Positions 7,780-17,136 of a DNA stretch of 64,000 bases are shown here, piece after piece. The notes under the pieces are model-generated. The model saw only the letters and a program-made list of their open reading frames with translations. It had not been told where the DNA came from and made no database searches. A program made the translations under genes and the position numbers. Source of the stretch: Cytobacillus solani (GTDB lineage Bacteria; Bacillota; Bacilli; Bacillales; Cytobacillaceae); the NCBI RefSeq assembly GCF_001420595.1, contig NZ_LJIX01000006.1:3147058-3211057 (forward strand), read 5' to 3'. Numbering within the stretch: position 1 is the first letter of the stretch; each line of letters opens with the position of its first letter.

Positions 7780-9702
7780 TTTCACTGACAATGCAGTAGG
7801 CAGCACACTTTTCACGAATTCGATTACTTCTGGTTTTTCATTTTCCCTCATTAAAATATGAACGGTTCCATTATCCTCATGTGTTCGAATTAAACGGCCA
7901 ATGCCTTGCCTTAAACGAAGGAGCATGTATGGCAAATCGACTTCTTTAAAAGGATCATTCACACTTTCCCTTTTTGCTGTAAAAACAGGGTCATGTGGAG
8001 GAAAAGGCAATGTAAATAGAATCACATTTTCTAGTGATCTTCCTGGAATATCCAACCCTTCCCATAGATGAACAGAGCAAAGGACAGAATGCTCATCATT
8101 TTGAAAGTTGGATACTAATGTGCTAATTTCAGCATCCCCTTCAAAGTATAGAGAAAGAGTGGTCTTTCCAGTTATATACTTTTTAAAGCTTGCAAGCTCT
8201 TGTTTATTTGTAAACAATACTAATGCTCTGCCCTCAGATTTTTCAATTTGCTCATGGACATATTGCATTTTTGCTTCGAGTTTATTTTCAGAAAAACTAG
8301 GCATGGAAATGGCCATATTCTCTTCATAATCAAATGGAGAGGCTACGGAAAAAGATAAAAAATTATCAATTCCAAGGCTTTTTGCCATATAATCAAATGA
8401 TTTATTTTCTGATAAGGTAGCTGAAGAGAAAATGAATGGTTTCTTTTGCGAAAAGACTTCTTCTCTCATAATATCCTCAACCATACGCGGCATAATGACG
8501 AGTGTCCTTTCCCCATCATTCTCTTCAAACCAAGTAATCCCTTTTAAATCCTTTAAGAAAAGAGAAAGGGAATAAGAGATCTGTTCCAAATATTCTTCAA
8601 CAATTTTTAAATCATACTCATTAATTACATACATTTCACTCTCAAACACAAGCTCTTCTTCAAGTGCACTTATTAAATCAAGCAATTTTTTTCCTTGTTT
8701 CATAACCTCTGCCGTTTTTTGAATCGTTCTTTTATCCGATCCCTCAGAAACAGTTGAAGTATTCGTCAAGGCAGAAAAGAACAGCTCATTTTGAATAATC
8801 GCTTCATCAATAATATTTAAAGTTTTTTCCCTTACATCATTCTCCATTAATCTTGTTAAAAGTGTTTCAAGCGTTTGTTCAGTCAGTCTATAGGTGAGTG
8901 CTTTTTGAGAAGCATATTCAAGCAAATGCCCTTCATCGAATACCACACAAGAACTCTCTGGCAGCAATGGCAGCTGTCCTTCCCGCTTTCTGGATTCCTT
9001 CGTCCATATATGCTCCATGTAAAAATCATGCGAGCATATAATGATATCTTTCGCATTTCGATAGTAGTCCCGATTGAGGGTTTGTCCACAACGATGACGC
9101 TTTTCACATGTGAAGCAATCTTGAAGTGGATCCCAAGCAATATTTCCCCATTTCTCATCAGGGAGTTCTGGAAATTCCTTTCGGTCACCATATTTTTCAA
9201 AAATCTGCATAGAAGAGCCAGTGTGTACGAATTCTGGGAGTCGGTCATAGATAGAGTTATATGCATCCATATCTTCTGTTGCAATCAGCCGGTCGAGCTT
9301 ATTTAAACATAAATATTGATCTCTTGATTTCGCCAGCCTTACATCAATTGTTAATCCTAGCGCTTTTTCAAGCTTCGCAATGTCTCCTTCTTTTTTCACG
9401 AGCTGCTCAATTAATGTTTCATCCGCACAGGCAATAATCGCGGGCTTATTTACATATCTAGCATAAGCAATACAATAGAGTAAATAAACAAGTGTTTTTC
9501 CTGTTCCCACACCTGCTTCTGCAAAGATAACCTTCTTTTCTTTAAATGCCTTTTCCACCTGAAAAGCCATAAAAATTTGTTCATCACGTAATTCAAAGCC
9601 TGCTTCAGGCAATATATCGTAAAAAACATCACCAATCCATTCACTTAATTTCTCAAAAAACGATTCACTTTTGGACAATGCAAATGGCATTCTGCTTTGC
9701 AT
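7777..9702 (-). CDS. ypvA: DinG/XPD-type ATP-dependent DNA helicase (YpvA-like)
   Basis: The 641-residue protein is a superfamily 2 XPD/DinG helicase. Walker A EAGVGTGKT lies near residue 64 and the DEGH Walker B box near residue 254. Four cysteines between them (one in QYLCLNK and three in DCFTCEKRHRCG) fit the Fe-S cluster of this group. The C-terminal part has SSATLS and RLRQGIGRLIR helicase motifs. Unlike the second DinG in this window (38.6 kb) it has no N-terminal exonuclease domain. It should unwind 5'-tailed DNA in repair. Length and position agree with B. subtilis ypvA. Confidence 0.93.
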   Translation of the reverse strand: MQSRMPFALSKSESFFEKLSEWIGDVFYDILPEAGFELRDEQIFMAFQVEKAFKEKKVIFAEAGVGTGKTLVYLLYCIAYARYVNKPAIIACADETLIEQLVKKEGDIAKLEKALGLTIDVRLAKSRDQYLCLNKLDRLIATEDMDAYNSIYDRLPEFVHTGSSMQIFEKYGDRKEFPELPDEKWGNIAWDPLQDCFTCEKRHRCGQTLNRDYYRNAKDIIICSHDFYMEHIWTKESRKREGQLPLLPESSCVVFDEGHLLEYASQKALTYRLTEQTLETLLTRLMENDVREKTLNIIDEAIIQNELFFSALTNTSTVSEGSDKRTIQKTAEVMKQGKKLLDLISALEEELVFESEMYVINEYDLKIVEEYLEQISYSLSLFLKDLKGITWFEENDGERTLVIMPRMVEDIMREEVFSQKKPFIFSSATLSENKSFDYMAKSLGIDNFLSFSVASPFDYEENMAISMPSFSENKLEAKMQYVHEQIEKSEGRALVLFTNKQELASFKKYITGKTTLSLYFEGDAEISTLVSNFQNDEHSVLCSVHLWEGLDIPGRSLENVILFTLPFPPHDPVFTAKRESVNDPFKEVDLPYMLLRLRQGIGRLIRTHEDNGTVHILMRENEKPEVIEFVKSVLPTALSVK

Positions 9703-10170
9703 AGTATCCCTCCGTTCTAGAGTTCGAAGGTTAGAGGTATAACGGTTGGGATAGCTTTCTTTTTCCCAACACTACGAGTTCTCTCCTTCAATCCGCTCTA
9801 GGAATTTAATATTTTTATACGATTTCATAAATAAAAGACCAACAATCATTTTAACGTATATTGAGACAGTGTCAAGTAATGTTTCTGGATAGGTAATAAA
9901 TAGTGAAAGAGCGTGCCTTCTGCCCGCTCTTTCATCATTAGCAATATGTAACTGCTATTATTCGCATGCTTGCAAAGAACAATGCGGAACAGTTTAATAT
10001 ATTATAGACACTATTTCATATGTATAAACAGCAGCCTCTTAACGCAAGACTCTGCTCTAATAAAGAATAGTTATGGCAATTTATAAAAGTGTTCATTTAT
10101 TTTGAAAAAATTGATCCATTTTTTTATTATAATAGTTTTGGAGCTTTAAAAACAGGAAAGGGAGTAGACT
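9703..10170. other. Intergenic stretch without a recognised gene
   Basis: These 468 bases hold no convincing reading frame. A hairpin near 9902-9936 (TGAAAGAGCG / CGCTCTTTCA) looks like a terminator remnant, and a TATAAT-like element near 10130 precedes the NERD pseudogene. Nothing else stands out. Confidence 0.5.
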
Positions 10171-10853
10171 ATGTTATTTAAACCTCGAACTAAATCTGAA
10201 TTATTAATCCTTTAATTCAAATGAATAGAAGTGAATCCCTTCTGGGTCAGTTCCTTCAAACCATTGGATCCAATCTACCCATCAATGTAAAAGTCGTATT
10301 TATCAACCCCGAATTCATTTTATATCAAACACCTCTCAATAAACCATTTATATTGCCAACACAAATTAATAGTTATTTGAAAAAACTAAATCTGAACTCC
10401 TCTAATTTAAATGAAAAACACAGATGGTTAGCTGACAAAATCATTTTCCACCATATTGAAGACTCTCCTATTAAACTATTGCCTTCTTATAAATACGAGC
10501 AGCTGCAAAAAGGAATTACTTGTGACAATTGCACCTCTATTTCGGTTTTCATTAATGGTAAAATATGCATTTGCCAAGAATGCAGGTACGAGGAATCCGT
10601 TGAAACTGCAGTGATGAGAAATGTGAAGGAATTCAAACTGCTTTTCCCCGAAAAAAAAGTCACTACTTTGCTTCGTTTCACTTATGTCATATTGGACTTC
10701 ATCAGTAGTAAGACAACCTTTTTTTCGTGCCCTTCCTCGATTGGGGACTTCATTTGCTGTATGAATGACCTTTCCCCCTTGCTGTTACTCGATTTGGGTC
10801 TCCATCAACCACATGAACGACCTCCGGTTAACTTATCCCAAGCGCTTATTTGA
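10171..10853 (+). pseudogene. NERD-domain (nuclease-related) protein gene with internal deletion
   Basis: The frame from ATG 10171, with AGGAAAGGGAG before it, reads MLFKPRTKSELLIL and then stops at 10213. This is the usual start of Bacillaceae NERD proteins. The frame then shifts, and from about 10215 the sequence reads IQMNRSESLLGQFL and continues through a CDNC...CQEC region, which resembles the C-terminal half of the same family. About 90 residues that should form the nuclease-like domain are missing. After EFKLLFPEKKVTT the resemblance stops and repeats take over. The 210-codon frame from 10221 is therefore a remnant rather than an intact gene. The family identification is from memory of the consensus. 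Confidence 0.7.
10684..10830 (+). repeat. Imperfect ~52-bp tandem repeat, about three units
   Basis: Units start near 10684, 10735 and 10788. Units 2 and 3 share CTCGATTNGGG, then a run with CTNCAT, then TGAANGACCT at the same offsets (period 53). Unit 1 is more diverged. The repeat replaces the expected end of the NERD gene. Confidence 0.6.
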
Positions 10854-10982
10854 AATTTTATGGTGCTTAGCTGAAGTGCGTCATCTTTAAATCTGCAAAA
10901 ATATTTATAAAATTGATTCATTTTCAATATTATTTGTAGTATCTTTAGAGAGACGAAATACAAACGAACGAGAGGCAGATTT

Positions 10983-12194
10983 ATGTGGAAAAATAAAAAT
11001 GTATGGATTTTACTTATCGGTGAATTTATTGCTGGTTTAGGACTTTGGCTTGGTATTATTGGAAATCTTGAGTTTATGCAGGAAAAAGTCCCCTCTGATT
11101 TTGTCAAATCACTTATTCTGGCGGCAGGATTGCTTGCCGGTATTGCAGTTGGCCCCTGGGCAGGAAAAGTTACTGATCAAATGAACAAAAAAACAGTTAT
11201 GCTTGTTTCTGGAGCCGTTCGGACAGTAAGTGTAGTTTTTATGCTAATCGCTATTGAAACAGGTTCTGTTTGGTGGATGGTTGTCTTTCTTGTTTTTCTC
11301 CAAATCTCCGCTGCCTTCTATTTCCCAGCTTTACAAGCAGCAATCCCACTTGTTGTTGAAGAAAATAACCTTTTACAGCTTAACGGAGTGCACATGAATG
11401 TGTCCACTCTTTCACGTGTACTAGGAACTGCGGTTGCCGGCATTTTATTAGTTATTATGCCATTATCTATGCTTTATGTTATGTCTCTAGCAGCATATGC
11501 GGGATTATTCGTGATTACATGCTTTCTGAAAATTAATGAGCCAATTACATTACAGAACCATCCAAACAAAGCGTCGGCTGCTAGCACAAGCTTTAAGGAT
11601 ATATTTCCGATTATCAAGGGGCTTCCTATTGTGTTAATGACCTTAGTATTAACGCTTGTCCCACTTTTGTTTATCGGCGGATTTAATTTAATGGTCATAA
11701 ATATAAGTGAGATTCAAGATAGTTCAGTTATTAAGAGCTGGATTTACGCAACAGAAGGGATTGGCTTCATGCTTGGTGCTTTCCTTGTAAAGCAAATTAG
11801 CTTAAGAAGCTCACCGTACACGATTCTGTTTCTGTTTTCATTTGTTATCGGCTTCTCTCAGCTCCTGCTTTATTTTGCAAATGTACCGATATTAACTGTT
11901 TTGGCCTTTTTAGTATTCGGCTTTGCTGTTGGCTGCTTCTTCCCAACAGCTGCAACCATTTTTCAAACAAGAGTACCAAAGGAGTTTCACGGCAGATTCT
12001 TTTCATTCAAAAATATGCTTGATCGTGTTACCTTCCAGGTCGTACTTTTAATGACAGGGTTCTTGTTAGATACAGTAGGTCTCCAGCATATGGCCATCAT
12101 TTTTGGTGCGTTATCCCTGTTTATGACAGCCTCCTTCTATCTCAGGTTTAAGCAGCTTAGAACGAACGTAGAGGTGACTAATAAAGTTTCTTAA
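10983..12194 (+). CDS. MFS transporter (EntS/MFS_3-like exporter)
   Basis: The 403-residue protein has twelve predicted helices. The helix 2-3 loop reads GPWAGKVTDQMNKKTVML, an MFS A-type motif, and FPALQAAIPLVVEENNL marks the group of drug or siderophore exporters related to EntS. A second TRVPKEFHGRFFS loop lies in the C-terminal half. It is a single-gene unit with GAGAGGCAG before the ATG and a strong terminator behind. The substrate is unknown. No clear Fur box was found upstream, so a siderophore role is not supported by regulation. Confidence 0.9.
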   Translation: MWKNKNVWILLIGEFIAGLGLWLGIIGNLEFMQEKVPSDFVKSLILAAGLLAGIAVGPWAGKVTDQMNKKTVMLVSGAVRTVSVVFMLIAIETGSVWWMVVFLVFLQISAAFYFPALQAAIPLVVEENNLLQLNGVHMNVSTLSRVLGTAVAGILLVIMPLSMLYVMSLAAYAGLFVITCFLKINEPITLQNHPNKASAASTSFKDIFPIIKGLPIVLMTLVLTLVPLLFIGGFNLMVINISEIQDSSVIKSWIYATEGIGFMLGAFLVKQISLRSSPYTILFLFSFVIGFSQLLLYFANVPILTVLAFLVFGFAVGCFFPTAATIFQTRVPKEFHGRFFSFKNMLDRVTFQVVLLMTGFLLDTVGLQHMAIIFGALSLFMTASFYLRFKQLRTNVEVTNKVS

Positions 12195-12204
12195 GTCAAA
12201 ATAA

Positions 12205-12238
12205 AAAAATCCCCGTTTGCCAACAAACGGGGATTTTT
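12205..12238 (+). terminator. Rho-independent terminator after the MFS gene
   Basis: AAAAATCCCCGTTTG pairs with CAAACGGGGATTTTT around a CCAA loop. The arms are A/T rich on both sides, so it can also serve the convergent small gene. Confidence 0.92.
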
Positions 12239-12257
12239 AATCATTATTTTTCATTCT

Positions 12258-12431
12258 CTATTTATGTAAGGTTGAGAATGAGTAGGACATGGCTTGATGG
12301 AGTTCATTTTGTGCATGTTGAAGCTGTTCGAGAGCTGTGGTTGATAATATATTCGGATCTGCCTTTATTGCTTCGATCGTATCAGTTAAAGATTGGGAGA
12401 TTTTATTAAAATCAATTCTTGTATCGTACAT
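12258..12431 (-). CDS. Small hypothetical protein
   Basis: The 57-residue product starts at the ATG at 12431, which has AGGAGG nine bases upstream; an in-frame ATG at 12452 lies before that site and is not used. The protein is acidic to neutral and mostly helical, with the segments SQSLTDTIEAIKADP and EQLQHAQNELHQAM giving a likely helical hairpin. No cysteines, signal peptide or membrane helix are seen. I do not recognise a family. It sits between the MFS gene and ypsC and may be part of the ypsC transcript, starting 68 bases before... the ypsC end. Its strong ribosome site supports a real gene. Confidence 0.7.
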   Translation of the reverse strand: MYDTRIDFNKISQSLTDTIEAIKADPNILSTTALEQLQHAQNELHQAMSYSFSTLHK

Positions 12432-12499
12432 ATAAAGAGCCCTCCTGACCATTTTTGATATAAGTATATGGTATTCATGATCAGGAGAATATATGCCCG

Positions 12500-13633
12500 T
12501 TATTTTGTTCTAGGCGGGCGTTTTCCCCAATACTGATAATAATCTGTACGAATAAATCCATTAAATAGCTTTCGCTTCTTAGTGGCAGGTTTTCCATAGA
12601 ATTGCTCAAATTGTTCATTCGAAGTAAGGATATAAACAGACCATGTATCCAAAGGAGCCAATGCCGCACCCATTTCCGCATACATTTTTTGAACTGCATC
12701 CTTATCTCCTAACCGTTCTCCATATGGCGGATTGCCTACAATTACACCATATTCCTTTGTTGTGGTGAAATCTCTCACCTGCATTTGCTTGAAATGAATT
12801 AAATCGCCAAGACCTGCTTCAAATGCATTTTCTTCAGCAATTTTTACCATTCTATGATCGATATCAGTACCTGTAATATCTAATGGCTGATCATAGTTTG
12901 CTAAATCTTCTGTCTCCAGCCTTGCTTCTTCCCAAACCTTTTCAGGAATCCAGTGCCAGCCTTCAGAAACAAATTCTCGATTGAAGCCAGGAGCAATGTT
13001 TTGGCCAATTAATGCGGCTTCAATCGGAATCGTACCAGAGCCGCAAAACGGATCAACAAACGGCTTGTCTGGTGTCCAATTCGTTAGCATAACAAGAGCT
13101 GCAGCAAGTGTCTCTTTTAAAGGCGCTTCCCCTTGTCCCGCACGGTACCCGCGTTTGTGCAGTCCGCTTCCGCTGGCATCGATTGTTAATAGGGCTACAT
13201 CCTTATGAAGTGCCACTTCGATTTTAAAAAGTGGACCATTTTCATCAAACCAGCCAGATTTCTTATAGTGCTTTCTCATTCTTTCAACAATTGCCTTTTT
13301 TACAATTGCCTGGCAATCTGATACACTAAACAACTTGGATTTAACAGATTTCCCTGTAACCGGAAATTCAGCATCTTCAGGCAAAAAGTTTTCCCATGGA
13401 AGTGCTTTTGTTTTCTCAAAAAGCTCATCAAAGGTTGTTGCCTTAAACTCTCCAATCTTAATTCTAATTCTGTCAGCTGTCCGCAGCCATAGATTTGAGC
13501 GCACAATTGCTGACGCATCCCCCTTATATGAGATTCGTCCATTTTCAACCGCGCATTCGTATCCAAGATCTCGTACTTCCTTTGCTACTAAGGCTTCAAG
13601 CCCCATAGCTGATGTTGCAATTAAATCAAACAT
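12500..13633 (-). CDS. ypsC: 23S rRNA (guanine-N2)-methyltransferase, THUMP-containing (YpsC/RlmL-like)
   Basis: The 377-residue protein has an N-terminal THUMP RNA-binding region (about residues 40-155) and a C-terminal Rossmann methyltransferase. DPFCGSGTIPIEAA near residues 190-204 is the SAM-binding motif, and NPPYGERLG near residue 300 is the N-methylation catalytic motif. This is the RlmL/YpsC family, which methylates a 23S rRNA guanine using SAM. The ATG follows GGGTGAAA. The diguanylate cyclase gene reads in the same direction and ends only ten bases before this start, so the two genes may share a transcript. Confidence 0.94.
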   Translation of the reverse strand: MFDLIATSAMGLEALVAKEVRDLGYECAVENGRISYKGDASAIVRSNLWLRTADRIRIKIGEFKATTFDELFEKTKALPWENFLPEDAEFPVTGKSVKSKLFSVSDCQAIVKKAIVERMRKHYKKSGWFDENGPLFKIEVALHKDVALLTIDASGSGLHKRGYRAGQGEAPLKETLAAALVMLTNWTPDKPFVDPFCGSGTIPIEAALIGQNIAPGFNREFVSEGWHWIPEKVWEEARLETEDLANYDQPLDITGTDIDHRMVKIAEENAFEAGLGDLIHFKQMQVRDFTTTKEYGVIVGNPPYGERLGDKDAVQKMYAEMGAALAPLDTWSVYILTSNEQFEQFYGKPATKKRKLFNGFIRTDYYQYWGKRPPRTK

Positions 13634-13643
13634 AATTTCACCC

Positions 13644-15356
13644 TTATATTAAATTGTTCTCATCCCAGTTTTGCAATAATGCTAGTAGCTGATGTTTCGG
13701 GAGTGGTTTTGTTATGTAATATCCTTGAATATAGTCACACTTTTCTTTTTTCAATAGTTCGTATTGTTTCTTATTTTCTACCCCTTCAGCAACGACCTTT
13801 AAATTCAAGCGATTAGCCATCATAATGATCGCTTCAACAATCGAACTATCCTCTTTATACATGGCTATTCCTTTAATAAAGCTTTGATCAATTTTCAATG
13901 TATCGAGAGGAAAGCGTCTTAAGTAGCTTAATGAGGAATAGCCAGTCCCAAAATCATCTATTGATAATTTTATACCAAGCTGCTTTAGTTTAACAAGTTT
14001 ATCTACTGTTTCTAGTGCATTTGGCATGATCATGCTTTCTGTTAGCTCTAATACAATATGTCGTGTGCTAACATTTGTCTTTTGGAAAATCTCATTTAAT
14101 GATTTAATAAATCCATCCTGACTAAAATGGAGGGAAGAAACATTGATATTCATTCTAATTTTTGAGCCGTTTAGATGGATGCTGTTTAGGTCTTCACATG
14201 CCTTTTGGATGATCCACTCACTTAATGGAACAATTAGCCCTGTCTCTTCCGCTAGAGGGATAAATTCTGATGGAGGGATATTGCCAAGTGTTTTTTGTTT
14301 CCACCTTACAAGTGCTTCCACACCTACTATTTCCATTGTATTTGTATCTACAATTGGATGATAAACAAGATATAATTCGTTACGTTCCAAAGCCTTCCGT
14401 AAGTATGTCTCTAATATCATTTGTTTAGTTTCATTCTGATGCATATCCTGATGGTAAAGCTCGTACTGATTTTTCCCGCCAGATTTTGCATCATACATCG
14501 CTTTATCTGCATTCTTTAGCAAGGTTTCCGCATCGCTTCCATCAAGTGGATACAGGCTAATACCGATACTTGCTGTGACATACACTTCATACCTATCAAG
14601 AAAAAATGATTTGGATAAAGACTCGATGATACGTTCAGCGATATGAATAGCTTCTTTCGGGTGCTTAAAATTTGGCAAAACGATGACAAACTCATCTCCG
14701 CCAAGACGGGCTATCATATCTTTATTTTTGAGCAAGCCTTTTAGCCTAGAAGATACTTGTTTTAACAATAAATCCCCATAATTATGTCCTAACGTATCAT
14801 TCACTTGCTTAAACCGATCCAAATCAAGAAATAGGATGGCCAGCTGCTGCTGATATTTTTCTGCCGTTTGTAATAAACCTTCTAATCGTTTATTCAAACT
14901 GTACCTATTCGCAACACCTGTTAATGAATCATAATGTGCTAAAAACCTAAGCTGTTTTTCTGTGGTCTTTTGATCTGAAATATCACTGAATACACCAACA
15001 TAGTTTGTTACATTTCCACTATCATCTTTAATCACGCTAATCGTCAGCCATTCCGGATAGAGCTCATCGTTTTTACGTTTATTCCAGATTTCACCCTTCC
15101 ATACGCCCGTTTTATATATTTGCTTCCACATAGTTTGATAAAAAGCTTCATCATGTACACCCGATTGCAGGATATTAGGATTATTACCAATTACTTCTTC
15201 CGCATTATAACCTGTGACAATTTCAAATGCGGGATTGACTGATATGATTCTGCCGCGGGCATCGGTAATCATAACTCCTTCACTCGTATTTTCAAAGACT
15301 TTCATTGCAATCTTAACGATATTAAGTGAATCTCTTTGTTTTATAAACTCCAACAT
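13644..15356 (-). CDS. PAS-GGDEF-EAL cyclic-di-GMP signalling protein
   Basis: The 570-residue protein has a PAS sensor (about residues 15-130), a GGDEF domain with an intact RLGGDEFVI motif near residues 216-224 and an EAL domain with VEALVRWK near residue 344 followed by DDFGTGYSS. Both catalytic signatures are intact, so it may make and break cyclic di-GMP; which activity dominates cannot be read from sequence. There is no membrane helix, so it should be cytosolic with an internal signal sensed by PAS. The start has AAGGATG eight bases upstream. It is an addition relative to the B. subtilis order between ypsC and rnpB. Confidence 0.95.
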   Translation of the reverse strand: MLEFIKQRDSLNIVKIAMKVFENTSEGVMITDARGRIISVNPAFEIVTGYNAEEVIGNNPNILQSGVHDEAFYQTMWKQIYKTGVWKGEIWNKRKNDELYPEWLTISVIKDDSGNVTNYVGVFSDISDQKTTEKQLRFLAHYDSLTGVANRYSLNKRLEGLLQTAEKYQQQLAILFLDLDRFKQVNDTLGHNYGDLLLKQVSSRLKGLLKNKDMIARLGGDEFVIVLPNFKHPKEAIHIAERIIESLSKSFFLDRYEVYVTASIGISLYPLDGSDAETLLKNADKAMYDAKSGGKNQYELYHQDMHQNETKQMILETYLRKALERNELYLVYHPIVDTNTMEIVGVEALVRWKQKTLGNIPPSEFIPLAEETGLIVPLSEWIIQKACEDLNSIHLNGSKIRMNINVSSLHFSQDGFIKSLNEIFQKTNVSTRHIVLELTESMIMPNALETVDKLVKLKQLGIKLSIDDFGTGYSSLSYLRRFPLDTLKIDQSFIKGIAMYKEDSSIVEAIIMMANRLNLKVVAEGVENKKQYELLKKEKCDYIQGYYITKPLPKHQLLALLQNWDENNLI

Positions 15357-15470
15357 AATATATTCATCCTTGCTCGCATAACGTTATGAGTCTTTTACGT
15401 TTCTTCTATTATCACGTTTGATAAGTCATTCACATCCTCTTATCATATATGTATTTATGCGTAAATACAA

Positions 15471-15500
15471 GAAAGCTCCCCTTAAAAAAGGAGAGCTTTA
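15471..15500 (-). terminator. Terminator of rnpB
   Basis: On the minus strand AAAGCTCTCCTT pairs with AAGGGGAGCTTT with one mismatch and is followed by CTTGTATTT. It lies about 20 bases after the RNase P RNA 3' end. Confidence 0.75.
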
Positions 15501-15517
15501 ATCATGTTTCATAAATT

Positions 15518-15942
15518 ATTCACCAATAACGTTCTGTAAGCCATGTTTTGTTCCTTTGTACTACAAACGGTCATAGACCTCGTACTTAGGTGGTAATCAT
15601 CTATCTACAGGTTACCATTCGTCACCTGTCCTTCTCCTTGTTCATTTCCTCAGAGAAAGTGCCCCTACCATTATTTGGGTTTCTCGCTCGTGGGGTTTAC
15701 CTCGTTCCACCCTTTTCATTTCTGAAAAGGCTCCGTCACTGTGGCACTTTCAAGGTAGTCATGCCATATCCAAAGGACTTAGGCATTTTCCCTGCCGTCA
15801 GTTCAGCTTAAAGCCAAACTGCCCTAGCTTATGAATTGGCTAGGCACGATCACTACAGGCATCTCAGCTCCGTGCGAGCATGGACTTTCCTCTACAATGT
15901 AGCATAATGCTCATTGCAGCGATTACCCGAACGTCATTAATG
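15518..15942 (-). ncRNA. rnpB: RNase P RNA, type B
   Basis: The minus strand carries the conserved 5' block GACGTTCGGGTAATCGC, then GTAGAGGAAAGTCCATGC with the universal GAGGAAAGUC segment, CACGGAGCTGAGATGCC, CTGACGGCAGGG, GAAAGTGCCACAGTGACG and the 3' pairing block ACATGGCTTACAGAACG. This order and the roughly 425-base length match the Bacillus type B ribozyme RNA that processes tRNA 5' ends. The 5' and 3' ends are set by likeness to B. subtilis and may be off by a few bases. It lies beside gpsB and ypsC, as in B. subtilis. Confidence 0.96.
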
Positions 15943-16015
15943 AGTACAAAAGTTATTATATGCAACTTTCGCTCATATAGCAATGGTATTTAATTTGAAG
16001 AAATAGAAAAAAATG

Positions 16016-16318
16016 TCAATCGTACAATTTGCTGCCAAAAACATGTTTTTCTAAGTTAGATAAACGTTTTAAAATGTCAAAATTTGTCGTACCCGCTGTT
16101 TGTGATGCTGTTGGTCGCCTAGAAGCATCATCTAATTGCTTCTTTAATTTCATGTTTTCCTGCTGCAAATCTTCAATTTCCTGATAAAACATTTCGTAAT
16201 CTTTAATGACTAAATCTAAGAACTTGTCAACATCCTCTGGTTTATAGCCTCGCATGCCTGACTTAAATTCTTTCTCTAAAATATCTTTTGCTGTTAATTT
16301 GATTTTATCCGAATGCAT
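16016..16318 (-). CDS. gpsB: Cell division regulator GpsB
   Basis: The 100-residue protein begins with a DivIVA-like domain ([26 protein letters not shown], split here as [11 protein letters not shown] and [12 protein letters not shown]), followed by a coiled coil through about residue 70, a linker rich in S, T and A, and a short helical C-terminal domain ending [13 protein letters not shown]. GpsB shuttles between septum and side wall and recruits PBP1, whose gene ponA is also in this window. The ATG at 16318 follows TTGAGGTGAG; an in-frame upstream codon at 16342 lacks such a site. The length fits the B. subtilis protein of about 98 residues. Confidence 0.95.
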   Translation of the reverse strand: MHSDKIKLTAKDILEKEFKSGMRGYKPEDVDKFLDLVIKDYEMFYQEIEDLQQENMKLKKQLDDASRRPTASQTAGTTNFDILKRLSNLEKHVFGSKLYD

Positions 16319-16396
16319 AACACTCACCTCAATATACACCAATCAGTATTTATATTTTTTCAAAGATATGCATATTTGTCAATTTTTCTTACTCTT

Positions 16397-16963
16397 TTAA
16401 AAATAGTCTTGTTCTTTCATTTGTTCTTCTTCAACAATTACTTGTAAATCATAAAAATTAATTAAGCGAATATCATAATTGTTCTTTTCTTGCTGTCTTT
16501 TTGCAGTCTCAAATAGGTACTTTGGGCTTCCTTCTTTTTCTGTATCATAAAACAGCAGAAGGACATCACTTTTTTCGACAAAGAATCGATTTTTTAAGCG
16601 AAATTGCCAAGAATTTTCATAGGGCTTTCTTGAAACAGAGTCAATAAAGTCCGCTTGGGCTAAAATCGATTCATACCATTCCTTGTTCTGTTCTTTCCAA
16701 GTCTCCTCCTGGTTCAGAAAAGGAGTAATTACCCCTAGCTGCAGGTCAGGATATTCTTCTAATTGCAGTTCAAAGACAACCTCAGCAGCCCATAATTCCG
16801 TACCAAGCTGGCCGCTAATAATCACCCACTCCAGCCCTTCCTCCAGTAAAGAAATAAGCTGATTTCTTATTGCTTTCTTGATAAATGCAACTGCAGGATC
16901 ATCATCCTTAAAGATTCCAATTTCAAAAGGTTTGTAACCTGAAATGATCGCAATCTTTGCCAA
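16397..16963 (-). CDS. ypsA: YpsA-family protein (DUF1273, Rossmann-like)
   Basis: The 188-residue product opens with [15 protein letters not shown] and carries [18 protein letters not shown] in its middle, the nucleotide-binding SLOG-type signatures of YpsA. B. subtilis YpsA overexpression disturbs cell division, and it is a neighbour of gpsB there as well. The start is TTG 16963, ten bases after GAGGGG. The C-terminal end [11 protein letters not shown] is acidic. It may share a transcript with gpsB, 78 bases further on. The true ligand is unknown. Confidence 0.9.
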   Translation of the reverse strand: MAKIAIISGYKPFEIGIFKDDDPAVAFIKKAIRNQLISLLEEGLEWVIISGQLGTELWAAEVVFELQLEEYPDLQLGVITPFLNQEETWKEQNKEWYESILAQADFIDSVSRKPYENSWQFRLKNRFFVEKSDVLLLFYDTEKEGSPKYLFETAKRQQEKNNYDIRLINFYDLQVIVEEEQMKEQDYF

Positions 16964-17080
16964 TTTTCGTAAGCCCCTCTATGTATGCTCTAATACTTGA
17001 AATTTTGCCTTAAAAGGGAATGAGAGTCAATTATTATTTTTATTAGGAAAATTAGCATTTATTATTATATTATATAAGGA

Positions 17081-17103
17081 AACAAGGGCTCTATGCCCTT
17101 GTT
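17081..17103 (-). terminator. Probable terminator of cotD
   Basis: AACAAGGGC pairs with GCCCTTGTT around TCTAT. On the minus strand a T-containing stretch follows, which suits the end of the cotD transcript. Confidence 0.65.
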
Positions 17104-17136
17104 CCAAACGAAACCGCATCTCTTTCGCAAACCTAC

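Noticed and set aside
8875-9306. Long antisense ORFs inside ypvA and other genes
   Set aside because: They are frame shadows of well-supported genes, with no ribosome sites or family signatures.
10908-10982. Fur box before the MFS gene at 10983
   Set aside because: TTGATTCATTTTCAAT has too few matches to the 7-1-7 Fur pattern.
16991-17040. Fur-like sequence between cotD and ypsA
   Set aside because: Only about 11 of 19 positions match the Fur box, as expected by chance in A/T-rich DNA.
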